Below are positions 26,121 to 37,142 of a DNA stretch of 64,000 nt, piece by piece. Within the stretch, counting starts at the first letter, position 1. Each line of letters starts with the position of its first letter. The stretch is taken from the NCBI GenBank assembly GCA_002007465.1, contig LNAC01000231.1, positions 762,140 through 826,139 of the forward strand, in the 5' to 3' direction. The stretch comes from Ailurus styani. Its lineage: Eukaryota; Chordata; Mammalia; Carnivora; Ailuridae. The position numbers were made by a program, and so were the translations under genes. The notes under the pieces are model-generated. The model made no database searches. It was not told the DNA's origin and saw nothing but the letters and a program-made list of their open reading frames with translations.

Positions 26121-28309
26121 GAGATGCCTCTATTCCAGATAATTTTTAAAATATAGTCATTAAAGACAGACTAAAAATAAAAACAGCAGTAATTGTTTTA
26201 CACTGCTTTGGGTAACAGAATATCCATGTCTGCCTACTTACCCATACCATATGCCTTAAAATTTTAATGCACATGAAGTCTTTGGCTCTTCCACATATAA
26301 CAAAACTGGTAAAGGGTATCCCAAGTGATGTGCATATATGGAAGAAGAAAAATCTATTTTCACTATTTTGTCTTTTGAGTTTTATGAGTTGATAATAGGT
26401 GTACATTTTGGGGAGATGTAAAAAATTATTTTTAGTAGCCAAAAGTTACAGTTTCTGAATAGTGACCCAGTAGACAACAGCCATTTAACTGTGAGCCAGA
26501 AGCCCTGTTATAACATGAGGGTGAGGAGACAGAGGCTGAACTGCAAACATATGATCTAGAGATCATCTGCAACTAGTTGAGCAACATGATCTTATTGCAG
26601 AGAACCACATACTCAGTGCTGACTATTTCCAGTTCTACGTACAGCCTAACCAGAGTTGAGGTCAGTTTAGGTCAGTCAGGCAATCATGGGACCTCAGACA
26701 ATGGTGAGAAATGGCTGTAAACTCAATGGCCCCCACACCAACAAATACAGTAAGGAAACAGTCTTTATTGACTTCTAAGGGTAATCTGATCTTTACTTTA
26801 AATCATAGATTGTAATAAGTGGGTATTTCTAGAACTAACATTCCCAATGAACAGGGCGCCGAAGCATCATAAGATGACAGGTAAGTGGCTAAGTGTCTTC
26901 AAATTAGCTATATTTTCACTCTAACACTTAATTCTATTTATTTGCAACCACATTTTGGGTGAAAACAGGAAATGAAGAGCTTGTAAATACAAATATCTCT
27001 AGAATACCATACATTTGGCAAAAATATTGTCAAGAATTTGTTTTGTGTATTCATGACCCAAAGCATATGTTACTGGAATGGGAGGTATTATTTCAAAACT
27101 CTCCTTAGCTCTTGCTTTGATGATTAGATTTTATGCTTGGGTAATTACACTTTAGAATCAAGATGAATTATAAATAAGATGTATAATGGATTAGAGGCAA
27201 TGGGATATAGAGAACACCTCAGACACCTTATTATGAGAGATAGGCCTTTATCCCCATAATCTCAACACTAGGATATTACTGTAATTATTGTCTGTAAATA
27301 GGAGCTTAAGTGAAATTCATAGGACATAGGTGAAGCCACCAATGCAGATGCTGGGTTGTATGTGTTCCTAGTTTTCTTAATCTTCTTCATTTATCAGTTT
27401 CTTTATTTGTGCTAATATGTATTTTCACATAACGATGGAAAATTACTAAGATTAACGGAAAAGCATGTTTTAGAATATGCTATTGAAAAAGCCTACCAAT
27501 CACAGCAAAAAGAGTTTTTAACATTTAAAATCTGGAATGGAAGGCAGACTGCATTAAAATAATGTGCCACTCTACTCACATTTTTATTTGTAAGTGAACA
27601 GTATTCTTTTAAATACATGCAGACCAAAATACAGCTGTGGTAGTTTTCTTTTCAAGACAACTAAAGGTCAATCTTGACTACTTACTCAATACCTTTTATA
27701 ACAAAATAATATTGCAGAATCAGAGAATTTTAGAACTTCAAACCCAACCTGTTATTGTATAGATTGGATAACTATAGAGCAACTAATTCCCATAACAATT
27801 AAAGGATTGACCAAGGTCACACAGTAAGCCAACAGTACAGCCATACACTTCTTGGGATAAAATTCCACTGGTGTAGAAAAATCTCAGGTTCTTTCTGTCT
27901 TATGTCTTTAAATCCTTCATGCTCATTGGAGAAGTAGCGTGTTTTATATGCACCACATTCACGGTCTCATTGTTCACATCTATACTTTGTGTACATATGT
28001 GTATTTCGGTTTGTTGTGCATCTAAGTGCAATATTTACACTTACTAGTATGTGTACAAGTGTGTATGTGTATAGGTAAGAGTTATGACTTCATAATGAGG
28101 TGGATTGATTATTTATTAGATCAAAATAGACACATTCATATGAATATTGCTTTTTGGAGCAGCCACAAAGTTATAAAATTATTCCAAGTATGTTTCACAG
28201 ATATTGGCAGTTATTCTTATGAAATGATTCTCTGAACAACGTGGAATTTATATAACGGTAATGAAGTTGAATAGCATTTCAGTTTAAAATAGGGCTTTCA
28301 CACACATAC

Positions 28310-28440
28310 TTTTGTTTTGTTTTATTTTAATTATTATTTTTTATTATGTTATGTTAGTCACCATACAGTATGTCATTAGTTTTTGATGTAGTGTTCTAAG
28401 ATTCATTGTTTATGTATAACACTCAGTGCTCCATGCAATA
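28310..28440 (-). mobile_element. Truncated L1 3' end
   Basis: 'gttagtcaccatacagtatg', then 'tttttgatgtagtgttc' and 'cagtgctccatgcaatac' are antisense to the carnivore L1 3' end. Confidence 0.7.
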
Positions 28441-29677
28441 CATACTTTCATTTAAATCAATCCTCATGATGATTCTACAGGTAAAAATCCTAAGGGCCAG
28501 TAACAAACACTGAAAGCCCTGTCTGAGTGGTGGAGCTAAGGTGGATTCACTAAAACTGAACTCCTTTTCTTTCCATCGTAGCATGCTACATCTCAAGATA
28601 TTTATATTCATTATTTTTAAGTTACTTTGGTTTTGAGCTGGTCCCACCACCTGCCTTACGAGCCATACTTAATAAAACTCCTCAAATCCTGTTTGCAAAA
28701 GATACATACTGTTTTCTACAAAGAATTCAATGCATGGACATATAACTAATTATTCCATAATAATACTATTAACATCAACCAACGTTGACTACTACCAGGC
28801 ACCGTAATAGTGCTTTAGCGTCATAGCTCATTTTGTCTCCATGTGATTCATCAGCTGTCAATAGGAGAGATATTAAGCATATCTAACCAGCTCTGCTGTG
28901 GGTCCTAACTTATCTGCCTACCAGGAAGTCATCATGGCAGGACTGGAGAAGATCATGGATGCCCTTCCTTTGCCTTTGGTTGTTGCATTATGGGGAGGAC
29001 TATGGGTCTGCAGGAGACAGGTGAGTGTGGTGGCAGTAAGGGGCTTGGAGGTTTACCAGCTGAAGCTTAAAGAGGTTTTGTACATCATGCAAGGTCTCAG
29101 CCCTGGTAGGTGGTGAAGTTGAGATTCCAGCCCAGGCCAGTTTCCCATCCATTCCACTTTCCCCTATATCACAGTCTTCCTATTAATACTTAATATTTGC
29201 AAAACTTAAACAGACTTCCAGAGGATAAAGATCTAGAAAATATGCCAGTTCTAAAGATAATCAAGGGAAAATCACAGAGAACAAAATAAGCCATTTAAAA
29301 AAAATTAATGACTGGATGATAGTGGCATTGTGGGAACAGCATACGTCCTTCTGAGAAGCTTATGTTGAAGGGAACGGTCTGCTATTCAGTGCCTACATTT
29401 TGTCATGTTCCATATAAAAGCAATCTTTCAAAACCCAGTATAATCCTATCTCATAATCACTGCAGCTTAATGTCTTTAGCCATTCAGAAGAGGTGCCGAG
29501 AAAATAGCTCGGATATAATAAAGGTGCCTCATGAAAACATTCTTATTTCCTAACTGCTCTGTATTTTTACAAATCTTTTAATTTTCATCAAATATTTCCC
29601 TTCAGATGTGATTCCCACTTCTAGATCACAATAACACCATCCTCATCTTACTGTGTCTCACGCTGTGAGTGGAAGGT

Positions 29678-29680
<3 letters not shown>

Positions 29681-29720
<40 letters not shown>
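29681..29720. repeat. (CA)20 microsatellite
   Basis: Forty bases of uninterrupted ca; (UG)n on the LAMA2 transcript, about 117-156 bases downstream of the E9 donor. Confidence 0.98.
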
Positions 29721-29723
<3 letters not shown>

Positions 29724-29837
29724 TAAGGATGTGCAATGAACAAGGAAAACTGATTGCAGCCAAGATAGTTCTGGAAGTATTTCCATTTGGCTGGTTAGGT
29801 GAGTTGAGCTTATGCAGGTTAGTGGTACCCAGCTTAC

Positions 29838-29955
29838 CTCACAAGACCAACCAGAATAGCCAGGGGGACAATCACATCTTTCTATCAAGCGAGCTGGAGG
29901 AGTCACCGCTGTTATGCCTCCTTGTTCGGCTACCTCCATCGAGATCTCAGAAATC
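29838..29955 (-). CDS. LAMA2: LAMA2 exon E9: end of L4 domain, return to LE
   Basis: Internal exon of 118 bases. One base completes the split arginine codon from E8, followed by 39 codons ending in phase 0. The acceptor is gccatttgcag and the donor GAG|gtaagc. It encodes ISEISMEVAEQGG, a short variable stretch ITAVTPPARLIE and RCDCPPGYSGWSCE. The first part closes the L4 domain and CDCPPGYSG-SCE resumes the interrupted LE repeat. The variable stretch differs from the human TTMTPPADLIEKC form, as expected for a loop. A (UG)20 tract lies in the intron about 117 bases after the donor. Confidence 0.96.
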
Positions 29956-32900
29956 CTGCAAATGGCGAGTATACTTAGATTATCACAGCAGTAAATTAAG
30001 CTCACATAGTAAACACCCAATCCTACAAAAAGAGTCTTCTCAGGTTTTTGTCAATAACCTCAAACTTGTCTCATGGTTTTCAAGCTGCCTGAATTCTGGG
30101 GACTCACGTGCAACATCATATTCCTGCATCTTGCTTCCTCAAAGGCTGAGACTACACATTAGCAAAATATTCACATAAATCATAAGGAGTTTAGTAAATT
30201 AGAAGTCTGATGTCCTGTTGAGAAGTTATTATAAAGATCTTTTCCCCCACATTTTAAAATGTGAATGGCTTTCAGGTAGATATGGCCAATTAATTAGACA
30301 TTTATATTCCTTCAAACAGACAAACCAAGGTCATTCCCCATTAGAATATCTCCTGTAGTCACTAGTGAAATTGCTTTTAATTTACAACTAGCCTGATTTC
30401 TTCCTCTTGAGTCTCTGAATGTCCTTTCAAGAACTTTAGAAAACCGTCTACAAAATGATTGAACATAATCCAGTAATATTGATGTTATTGGATAAAGGAT
30501 AAAGAACCTTTCAAATTAGTGACTTTGTTAATTTTATTAAATAAATCCTTCAACTAACTTAACTCATCCTTTCTATTTGTAGAAAGGTCCTTATAATTGA
30601 AAAAAATATATTCCTGGTGAAAATACTGATACCTTTTACATTCATTTGAAATTATGCATTAAAAAATATATGCGGTCCATAAACTCAGACTATTTCATGA
30701 CTGACTAACTGGTAACACGAAATGTTCTGCAAATAAACTTTTAAATGAGAAAATGAATAGTTTTGCTTCACTAAAAGTCACCTCCAATAGCTTAAGGAGC
30801 TTGAATCATAAACTTTATAACAAGCATAGGTAGGTTTTATTGACACTGAATTATGGATGCTCGCCCCGACTCGCTAGATTGTAATCTGCACTCTGAAGAT
30901 CAACCAGCCTTTATGAAACACATGTTCAATTAAAATTCAGATTTCACTCTCTCCTCCTTAGAGTACACAGAGCAGTTTGATCTATAAACAAACCACTCCC
31001 CTCCTGTAAGAAACACTTTACCTTTCCGTTCCCCTGGATTCTCTGTGGGAGTGAGAAGGTAATTTGAGGTTTGTTCATGAGTCCCCTCTGTTGGCATTGT
31101 GTGGTATTTTATAATATGAGGAGTTACTAGCATCATCTTTCCTTCTTTCCCACATACATGCACACAACAGCCTAGTGAGTATTTAAAAAACTGAGCAAAA
31201 CTTGAATTGTGTGTCAACAACAGATATTTCTACAATGCACCTGGTTTTTCTCAGGGGATGAAAGAGCCACTGTTTTGCTTGAATCAGGGGTTTGGCCAAA
31301 CTCAAGCTTCTATTTAAGGGAATACTGAAATGCAAAGTTGCTACATCCTTGAAATGAATGTAAAAGACAAAAGTGAAGAAAAAAAGGCAATGTCAGCATT
31401 GACATTATATACAAAGTCTCAAACTACATGTAAAACTCCCAAACTCTCTACTTCTAAGACTATTTTAAATTTGTAACTGAACAGAGATGCAGGGTTATGT
31501 TCTTTTTTTTTTTTAAAGATTTTATTTATTTATTTGACACAGAGAGAGAGATCACAAGTAGGCAGAGAGGCAGGCAGAGAGAAGAGGAAGCAGGCTCCCC
31601 GCGGAGCAGAGAGCCCGATGCGGGCCTCGATCCCAGGACCCTGAGATCATGACCTGAGCCGAAGGCAGAGGCTTTAACCCACTGAGCCACCCAGGTGCCC
31701 TGTTCTAACTATCTTTGAGGGAAGATTCAAATATATTTTTCACTGTTGTCACAATTCAACTGTATCAGAAAATTAAGTGCTGATCCATTGCTTTATTTAT
31801 TCTTATTGTTGATAGAAAGTGGCTTTAATTTTTATTAAGAAACAAGTGATATATTTATTTATTTATCCTTAAGCTTCACAAAATGATCTTTTAAACCAAA
31901 GAATTTTATTTAGGGAGGTCTGTGAATAATACAAAAGAAAGAGACTTACAGGGTCCAGGGCAGGGGGGAAGACCAAAAAAAAGGGAATCAGTGTGAGGCA
32001 AGCAAAGAAAGTATAATGAAAAATGCATGAGAACATTGTTTCTATCAGTTCCACTAACAAAATGTTCCATGTGCTACCAAACTCACTGTAGCATGGAAGA
32101 ATTTGCAAAATAATTATTTATTTCCACCCTCACAAATTTACCTGCTGTCTTCTATGACATATAAACATGCCTTGGCTTCTGCCACCTGATTTTCACTTGA
32201 TATTTTAAAATAATTAATGATATTGCTGACGGGATATTTTTGGTACATGCCTTGATTTTTTAATTACTTCACATAAAATAATCTTAGAAGTAAGAAATAC
32301 AAAAAGAACACCAAAGGGATACAGATTTGAAAGTGAATTTTGATTTTTTGATTTATTCTTTTACCCAAAGTCCCTACTGATGGTACAATCAGAGGAACAA
32401 TATGGATCCTCTGCAACAAAGAACAAAAATCTTCTGTTTAGTGTAGTTTAAACATTTGAAATATGGAATTTATATATTCATTGGTTTGCCAATAAAAGAC
32501 TTCATAATCATTTTGTTTTATTTTGTTCTAAACAGATCTATAAATTCATTATATAAGACTGTTTCGAGCAGGAAATAACAGAGAAACTGACATGCCAGAG
32601 AAAGTGAGACTATGTGTATGAACTCAACTTTCTGCTTCCATGACAGCAAACTGAGCTACATGTGAGCAACTCATCATTTTATCTCATTGGATAAATTGTC
32701 CCTTCCACTCTAGAAAATGATCATGTGTGCTCATGGTGAAATCTCCTGGCTTCTCCATTATTTTTTCTTTATCCTATCCTTTTTAATGTATATCTTACTG
32801 TAAACTCCTTTCCCTCACATGTTTGTGAACATGTTTACTCCTCACTATCTAATTCCTCCCTTTTACTTTTATGTTCATGGAAAATAATAGTCTACACCCA

Positions 32901-33622
32901 TACTGGTAGAGTCACTGTTTCCCACTCATAGCTCAAAACTTTGAGATTTGCTCCAGGATTCTACAAAAATTGGTATTATGAATGGTACCAGTGCGATCCT
33001 AAGTGTCTGTCTCAAAAGCCTCATTTTAATTGGCCTCTTTGGGTTAGATGAAACTATAGTCCCTTGTAGTATTCTCATCCTTTAGCTTCCAAGACAGCAC
33101 ATTTATTATTACTATTCTTCTGTTCTTCTCTGTTCAGTGTGATGCCCAATCTTTTCACATCATCATGCACACTAAAGGGACAATATCGTAGGGCACACTA
33201 GAATGAACCTTGAGAACGCTCGTGGTTGGAAAAGATGAGACCAACTTGACCCTGCCTGGCTCCCCTGAAAGCTGAAGGGGGTCACTTTCTCAGCAATCTT
33301 ATAATCTATTTATAGCACAACAGTTATCTGTCTCTACTCTGCAGGGCTTTTTATTCTGAATTTCTGACTGGCATCTAAAACTCACCAGGTCAAAGGTAAA
33401 TTTGATGCCCCCCCTCCCTCCTTAAACTCACTTCTCATATGATTTTATTTTTGTGGGAAACGGTAGTATCTTCCACCGGGTGACCGGGGAGCCATCCTTG
33501 ACTTGTCTTCTATCATCACACTCCCAAACCAAACACTTCTAAATCTTTCTCACTGGGTGTCTTATTGATCTTACCCATAGACTCTAAAATAAGAATTGAA
33601 CTTTTATTCTATTACAGTTTAC
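29956..33622 (-). other. LAMA2: LAMA2 intron E8-E9
   Basis: A 3.7-kb intron with one well-preserved CanSINE (31.50-31.70 kb). The remaining sequence is AT-rich and unremarkable. Confidence 0.88.
31504..31700 (-). repeat. CanSINE, young
   Basis: Antisense, well preserved: 'agattttatttatttatttg' tail side, 'actgagccacccaggtgccc' head. It has the mustelid-like 'gcagagaggcaggcagagag' body. Confidence 0.94.
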
Positions 33623-33756
33623 CTGCTTTGTCTCATGATATTTCCATAAGTGGCCTTGATAAGAATATAATGAATATCATATAGAATATCCAAGAAGTCT
33701 TCACGGGTCACTGTTCTACTGATTCGAGGATCATCACCATAATATTTCCATTCTTT
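33623..33756 (-). CDS. LAMA2: LAMA2 exon E8: laminin IV type A domain
   Basis: Internal exon of 134 bases: 44 codons from phase 0 plus two bases of an arginine codon. The acceptor is ccctattaacag and the donor CAG|gtaaac. The product begins KEWKYYGDDPRISRTVTRED and continues FLDILYDIHYILIKATYGN to IMRQS. The W-Y-F-L-L-I-Y pattern is the second half of the L4 fold, where the family has a conserved 'L-I-L-I-K-A-Y' segment. Human LAMA2 has VHR where this sequence has ISR. The exon lies only 80 bases downstream of E7. Confidence 0.97.
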
Positions 33757-33836
33757 CTGTTAATAGGGAAAGAAACCACTTTGATGAAACTAAATGCAGA
33801 ACCAGTGGCATCCTTGCACCAAACTAATAAGCTTAC
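33757..33836 (-). other. LAMA2: LAMA2 intron E7-E8, 80 bases
   Basis: Minimal-size mammalian intron with gtaagc donor and ctattaacag acceptor. Its length is not a multiple of three, so retention would shift the frame. Confidence 0.93.
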
Positions 33837-34025
33837 CTCTGTCATTTCGATTTCATGGCGTGTCAATTGGCCAATCAGAGGAGCAGCCATATGCCTGATG
33901 ATAATCCTAGCATGTGTCGGGGTACCACCTCGAATGATAACTTGAGGATTATAGGTAGAGAAACCTGTCTCTTCCCGAGCCTCAAAATAGATTGTGTACT
34001 TGAGTTTGCCACCATAGGACATCAA
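33837..34025 (-). CDS. LAMA2: LAMA2 exon E7: core of second laminin IV type A domain
   Basis: Internal exon of 189 bases, 63 codons, phase 0 at both ends. The acceptor is ttattttggcag and the donor GAG|gtaagc. It encodes LMSYGGKLKYTIYFEAREE, then STYNPQVIIRGGTPTHARI and ends QLTRHEIEMTE. The YGG-L-Y core of the L4 beta-sandwich and the long nearly invariant run are the strongest LAMA2 identifiers in the window. I recall only a few differences from human (S for A after LM, T for A, I for V). The flanking introns are very short. Confidence 0.98.
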
Positions 34026-34133
34026 CTGCCAAAATAAAATGAGGAGTGACGCGTCAGATAAAGTCCCAAATGGCGTGATTCCAAAAACATATTTTACTTT
34101 GTTCTCGTATGACTTTGAAGTTCTCATCCTTAC
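34026..34133 (-). other. LAMA2: LAMA2 intron E6-E7, 108 bases, open reading frame
   Basis: Very short intron (gtaagg ... ttggcag). It is 36 codons long, in phase 0, and contains no stop codon in the exon frame; retained, it would read VRMRTSKSYENKVKYVFG and on to LILFWQ. The exon boundaries are certain from the family alignment, so this is an intron. Confidence 0.93.
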
Positions 34134-34313
34134 CTTCTTTCCTTCAAACTGTTCTGGAAGTTTCCAGTAAAAAGGTTCCAAATGGAGTTCCTGCCTCACC
34201 AGGTCCATGTGTGCCACGATCTCTGGGTGCTGAAAAATGATGCCTTTGGTAGTGGTGTGCTGCAGGGCCTCGTCCACAAGGGGCAGGATGGTCTGCTCAG
34301 GCTTCAGAGTCAC
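34134..34313 (-). CDS. LAMA2: LAMA2 exon E6: start of second laminin IV type A domain
   Basis: Internal exon of 180 bases, 60 codons, phase 0 at both ends. The acceptor is tgcccacccag and the donor AAG|gtaagg. The product starts VTLKPEQTILPLVDEALQ and ends with FYWKLPEQFEGKK. The FYW-LP-F-G-K motif followed by a YGG motif in the next exon is characteristic of laminin IV type A (domain IVa) globules, known also from other alpha and gamma chains and from perlecan. This is the second L4 domain of alpha-2. The reading frame stays open through the following 108-base intron. Confidence 0.97.
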
Positions 34314-35008
34314 CTGGGTGGGCATCAAAACACAGCAGGGGGCTGAGCTCCAATCTTACGGGCACCCCTTGAAAACAGAGTTAGGGAGCACGTGTCTCTC
34401 TGCAGCCCCATTCTCATTCTGAGGAGGCGTTCTGATGAGAAAACTCATGCCCCGCGAGCCACCAGGGCAGGGGGTGAGTGTTTCTGCCTTGTTTGCACAG
34501 TGAGAACTACAACATCTGTGAAAATTGGTCTTTTACACTAATAAAAGGTAAAACTTAAAAGTGGGAAGTGCTAGAGAAAAATGAAAGTAAGAACGAACAC
34601 GCTGCCACCCTAAAAGCCTGCGATTCTCTAAGGCGGGTTCGAGGGAACGTGCAACAAGTTCTGGTCTTCGTGGCTGCTTTAGCACCTGTTGGCATTCACG
34701 CTCGGGCACCCTCATTCTCCAGAAGGCAGCTTCCGCCCATCCCTGGACCATAATGCCTCGGTTACAAAATCTCCCTTTCTCCCTGGGCATCTACTTCCTT
34801 ATCAACAATAAACGAATTATTTTTAGGACGAAAAAAAAAGGCATTTATCCCAACTGTTTAATGTTACGTGGCCCCAGTTCTAAAAGTGCACAGGAGAAAA
34901 GCTTACTTAAATGTTTTCCCATTGCCTCCTATCCCTCAGTGCCTGGCTGAAAGACAGGAGCAGAAACTGACATTGTACCATTACATGGCTCAGCGCTTCC
35001 TTACTCAC
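34314..35008 (-). other. LAMA2: LAMA2 intron E5-E6
   Basis: A 695-base intron without recognisable repeats. It is more GC-balanced than most introns in the window and joins phase-0 exons. Confidence 0.9.
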
Positions 35009-35152
35009 CGACGAACGGATCAGACCTTTTGCTTCAGAGCACTGGGTAGTAACCCCGAAGCAATAGCAGTTGCTGCAGCCAAGTGGGTTCTTGGCATCAA
35101 GTCCAAATTTGCCCGGCCGGCACCTATCACAGTGGATGCCTTCTACATTCAC
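35009..35152 (-). CDS. LAMA2: LAMA2 exon E5: LE repeat leading into L4 domain
   Basis: Internal exon of 144 bases, 48 codons, phase 0 at both ends. The acceptor is ctccttcag and the donor TCG|gtgagt. It encodes VNVEGIHCDRCRPGKFGLD, then NPLGCSNCYCFGVTTQC and EAKGLIRSS. This is the N-terminal half of the split LE repeat that is interrupted by the L4 globule, a hallmark of laminin alpha and gamma short arms. The last residues read RSS where I recall RTW in human LAMA2; the splice site itself is strong, so this is probably real divergence rather than a misplaced boundary. Confidence 0.95.
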
Positions 35153-36602
35153 CTGAAGGAAGAGCAGAGTTCCTCAGGGTCTATAATGAGGTTATGAGAG
35201 AGATAAGCTTGAGAATGAGTAATGCTGCTTCTTCATTAACCAAAAAGGAACACTGAGTAGGAGACTCACATCTCAAACGGCATAAGTGTTAATTTCATTG
35301 TTAGGATTTCAGAAGTCTGAAAAAGGCTTTGTTTATACATAAATACATTATAGAGGCTATTGTATATTGGTTTTAAAATCTAAACACATTTCCTAATATC
35401 CACTGTGAACAATAGGAAAGAGTCAGGACAATTTCAAAAGCAAAATAGAAACATTGATTCCCAGACAGTGGTGTGATACAAAGTTGTAAAAAACAGGCAG
35501 GCTGGGGCGCCTGTGTGGCTCATTCATTAAGTGTCTGCCTTTGGCTCAGGTCATGATCCCAGGGTCCTGGGAACGAGCCCCACATCGGGCTCTCTGCTCA
35601 GCGGGAAGCCTGCTTCTCCCTCTCTGACTCCCCCCTGCTTGTGTGTCCCTTTCTCGCCGTGTTTCTCTCTGTCAAATAAATAAAACCAACCTAAAAAACA
35701 AAACAAAACAAAAAACCAGGCAGGGTGTTAAATATAGACTTATAGAATTATCATTCTATAGTGTATAAATGCACACTGAATGCATATTAAATATAGACTA
35801 TAATCATAATATGTAATAATGCAGCATTGGACTTTGTGTTTTCTGGGGGCTTCAATGGCAAAAGCTGCCGTTTCCTTAAATTCTGAAGACTATTTTAATA
35901 ATCATTCTCTGGATTTCATTTTCCTATGTCCTCTGTCTCTCTTTGCATAGACTTTTTTCGTGAAAAGATACCTCTGACACAGTCTTCACTGCATTTATCC
36001 TGGGATTGATTTTTCAGAAATATCTAAGGGGGAAAAAATCCCTCTTATCCTTTTTAATTGGCTGTTTTTCTACATCATTTAACAATATTAATGAGCTGAA
36101 TTTTGCACGTAGTCACTGTTATGTCAGTGTTTATACGTTATGAAATTTTACTGAACTTCCACAACAGTAAATATATTTTTCAGTGTACAGTGATTGTGGA
36201 TTAATTTGAAGAGAAATGGTTTTTTAGAAGCCCGATTATCTAGCCGTGGTTTTTCTCTGATGATGCTTAAGAGAACTCTCGTCTTTTTTCCTTCCCAAAT
36301 TATTCCTGTTTAAGCAAAGCAAATATGTAAAGAAAAATTCAACTTTACTGTTAAAAATATATCATCTCTATCAATTGGAAACGAAGTTGGATTTGGGTTG
36401 AAAATAAGTTCTTAAAGAGCAGTGCTTATCTGTATGCCAATGAACATATATAAATAAAAACTGTGTCTGGCAATGAATTTTTGTTTGTCTATTTCTTTAA
36501 CGTAGTGAAGTGTGAGTCACGACCACTGAATGAAGTCAGAAGTGGGCAATGGAAAGAGAACCCAGGGAAGGTTTTCCTTTAGTGCATTTTGGCAGCACAC
36601 AC
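35153..36602 (-). other. LAMA2: LAMA2 intron E4-E5
   Basis: A 1.45-kb intron with one CanSINE (35.50-35.71 kb, flanked by a near-perfect aaaaacaggcagg target duplication). The rest is AT-rich unique sequence. Confidence 0.88.
35504..35712 (+). repeat. CanSINE
   Basis: Head 'ggggcgcctgtgtggctcat', tail 'gtcaaataaataaaacc' and an (AAAAC)n end. It is flanked by aaaaacaggcagg and aaaaaccaggcagg. Confidence 0.92.
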
Positions 36603-36839
36603 CTTACAGGTGCACTGCCCAGTCTGATCAATACAGGAGCACGTTTTGGTCTCTGAGTCACAGGTCCCGTGGTCAGTGCCGGGCAGGAAGCACTCGCAAG
36701 GACTGCAGTGAGGGTAATTCCAGTGACCTCGGTTGCACTCTGTACATCTGGCACCAGAGAACTTGGGGTGACAGCTGCATTGGCCCGTGTTTATATTACA
36801 CTGGAAATCCAAGGATCCCACTGTGCTGCAGTTACAAGC
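36603..36839 (-). CDS. LAMA2: LAMA2 exon E4: laminin EGF-like repeats
   Basis: Internal exon of 237 bases, exactly 79 codons, phase 0 at both ends. The acceptor is tctcctccatag and the donor AAG|gtgtgtgc, which lacks the usual A at +4 and is therefore rather weak. The translation begins ACNCSTVGSLDFQCNINTG and ends SCIDQTGQCTCK. It covers one whole LE repeat (with HPKFSGARCTECNRGHWNY) and the start of the shorter unit CECFLPGTDHGTC that precedes the L4 domain in LAMA2. Because the exon is symmetric, skipping it would keep the reading frame but remove about one and a half repeats. The match to human LAMA2 is strong and continuous. Confidence 0.96.
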
Positions 36840-37088
36840 CTATGGAGGAGATAAAAACAGCAACCATTAACACCATTTCATGGGAAATAGCTTAAAATTT
36901 TAATTCGAATGTTTCTATGCTTCCATTAAACACATGTTCATCATGTGTCTATTATATGCTTTGTACTGTGCTAGTTTAGTCACTTGGGAAACATCAATGA
37001 ACATAACATTAAAATTGCTTCCTGCATTTACTAAAATAGATGAGGGTCCAGAAACCATAATAGTATTGAATAAGAGAGAAAACGTGTG

Positions 37089-37142
37089 GTTTTTTTGTTT
37101 TTTTTGTTTTTGTTTTTGTTTTTGTTTTTGTTTTTGTCTTTT
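37089..37142. repeat. (GTTTTT)n simple repeat
   Basis: Runs of T broken by G at mostly six-base spacing. Confidence 0.9.

Larger units (their letters stand above)
22574..29837 (-). other. LAMA2: LAMA2 intron E9-E10
   Basis: A 7.3-kb intron. It holds a (CA)20 tract at 29.68 kb, MIR-like scraps (about 28.79-28.88, 27.70-27.86 and 25.90-26.12 kb), a truncated antisense L1 3' end (28.31-28.44 kb), a MER5A-like element split by a CanSINE (24.44-24.83 kb) and a TG-rich tract at 24.08 kb. 22.6-24.0 kb and 26.45-27.6 kb show nothing I can name. Confidence 0.85.

Noticed and set aside
29669..30178. Plus-strand frame of 169 residues including a His-Thr run
   Set aside because: The start is translation of the CA microsatellite and the rest is antisense to E9 and intron.
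34868..35197. Plus-strand frame of 109 residues over E5
   Set aside because: Opposite-strand shadow of E5; the minus strand has LE cysteines and matching splice sites.
36530..36895. Plus-strand frame of 121 residues over E4
   Set aside because: It is the shadow of LAMA2 exon E4 on the opposite strand, without domain or splice support.
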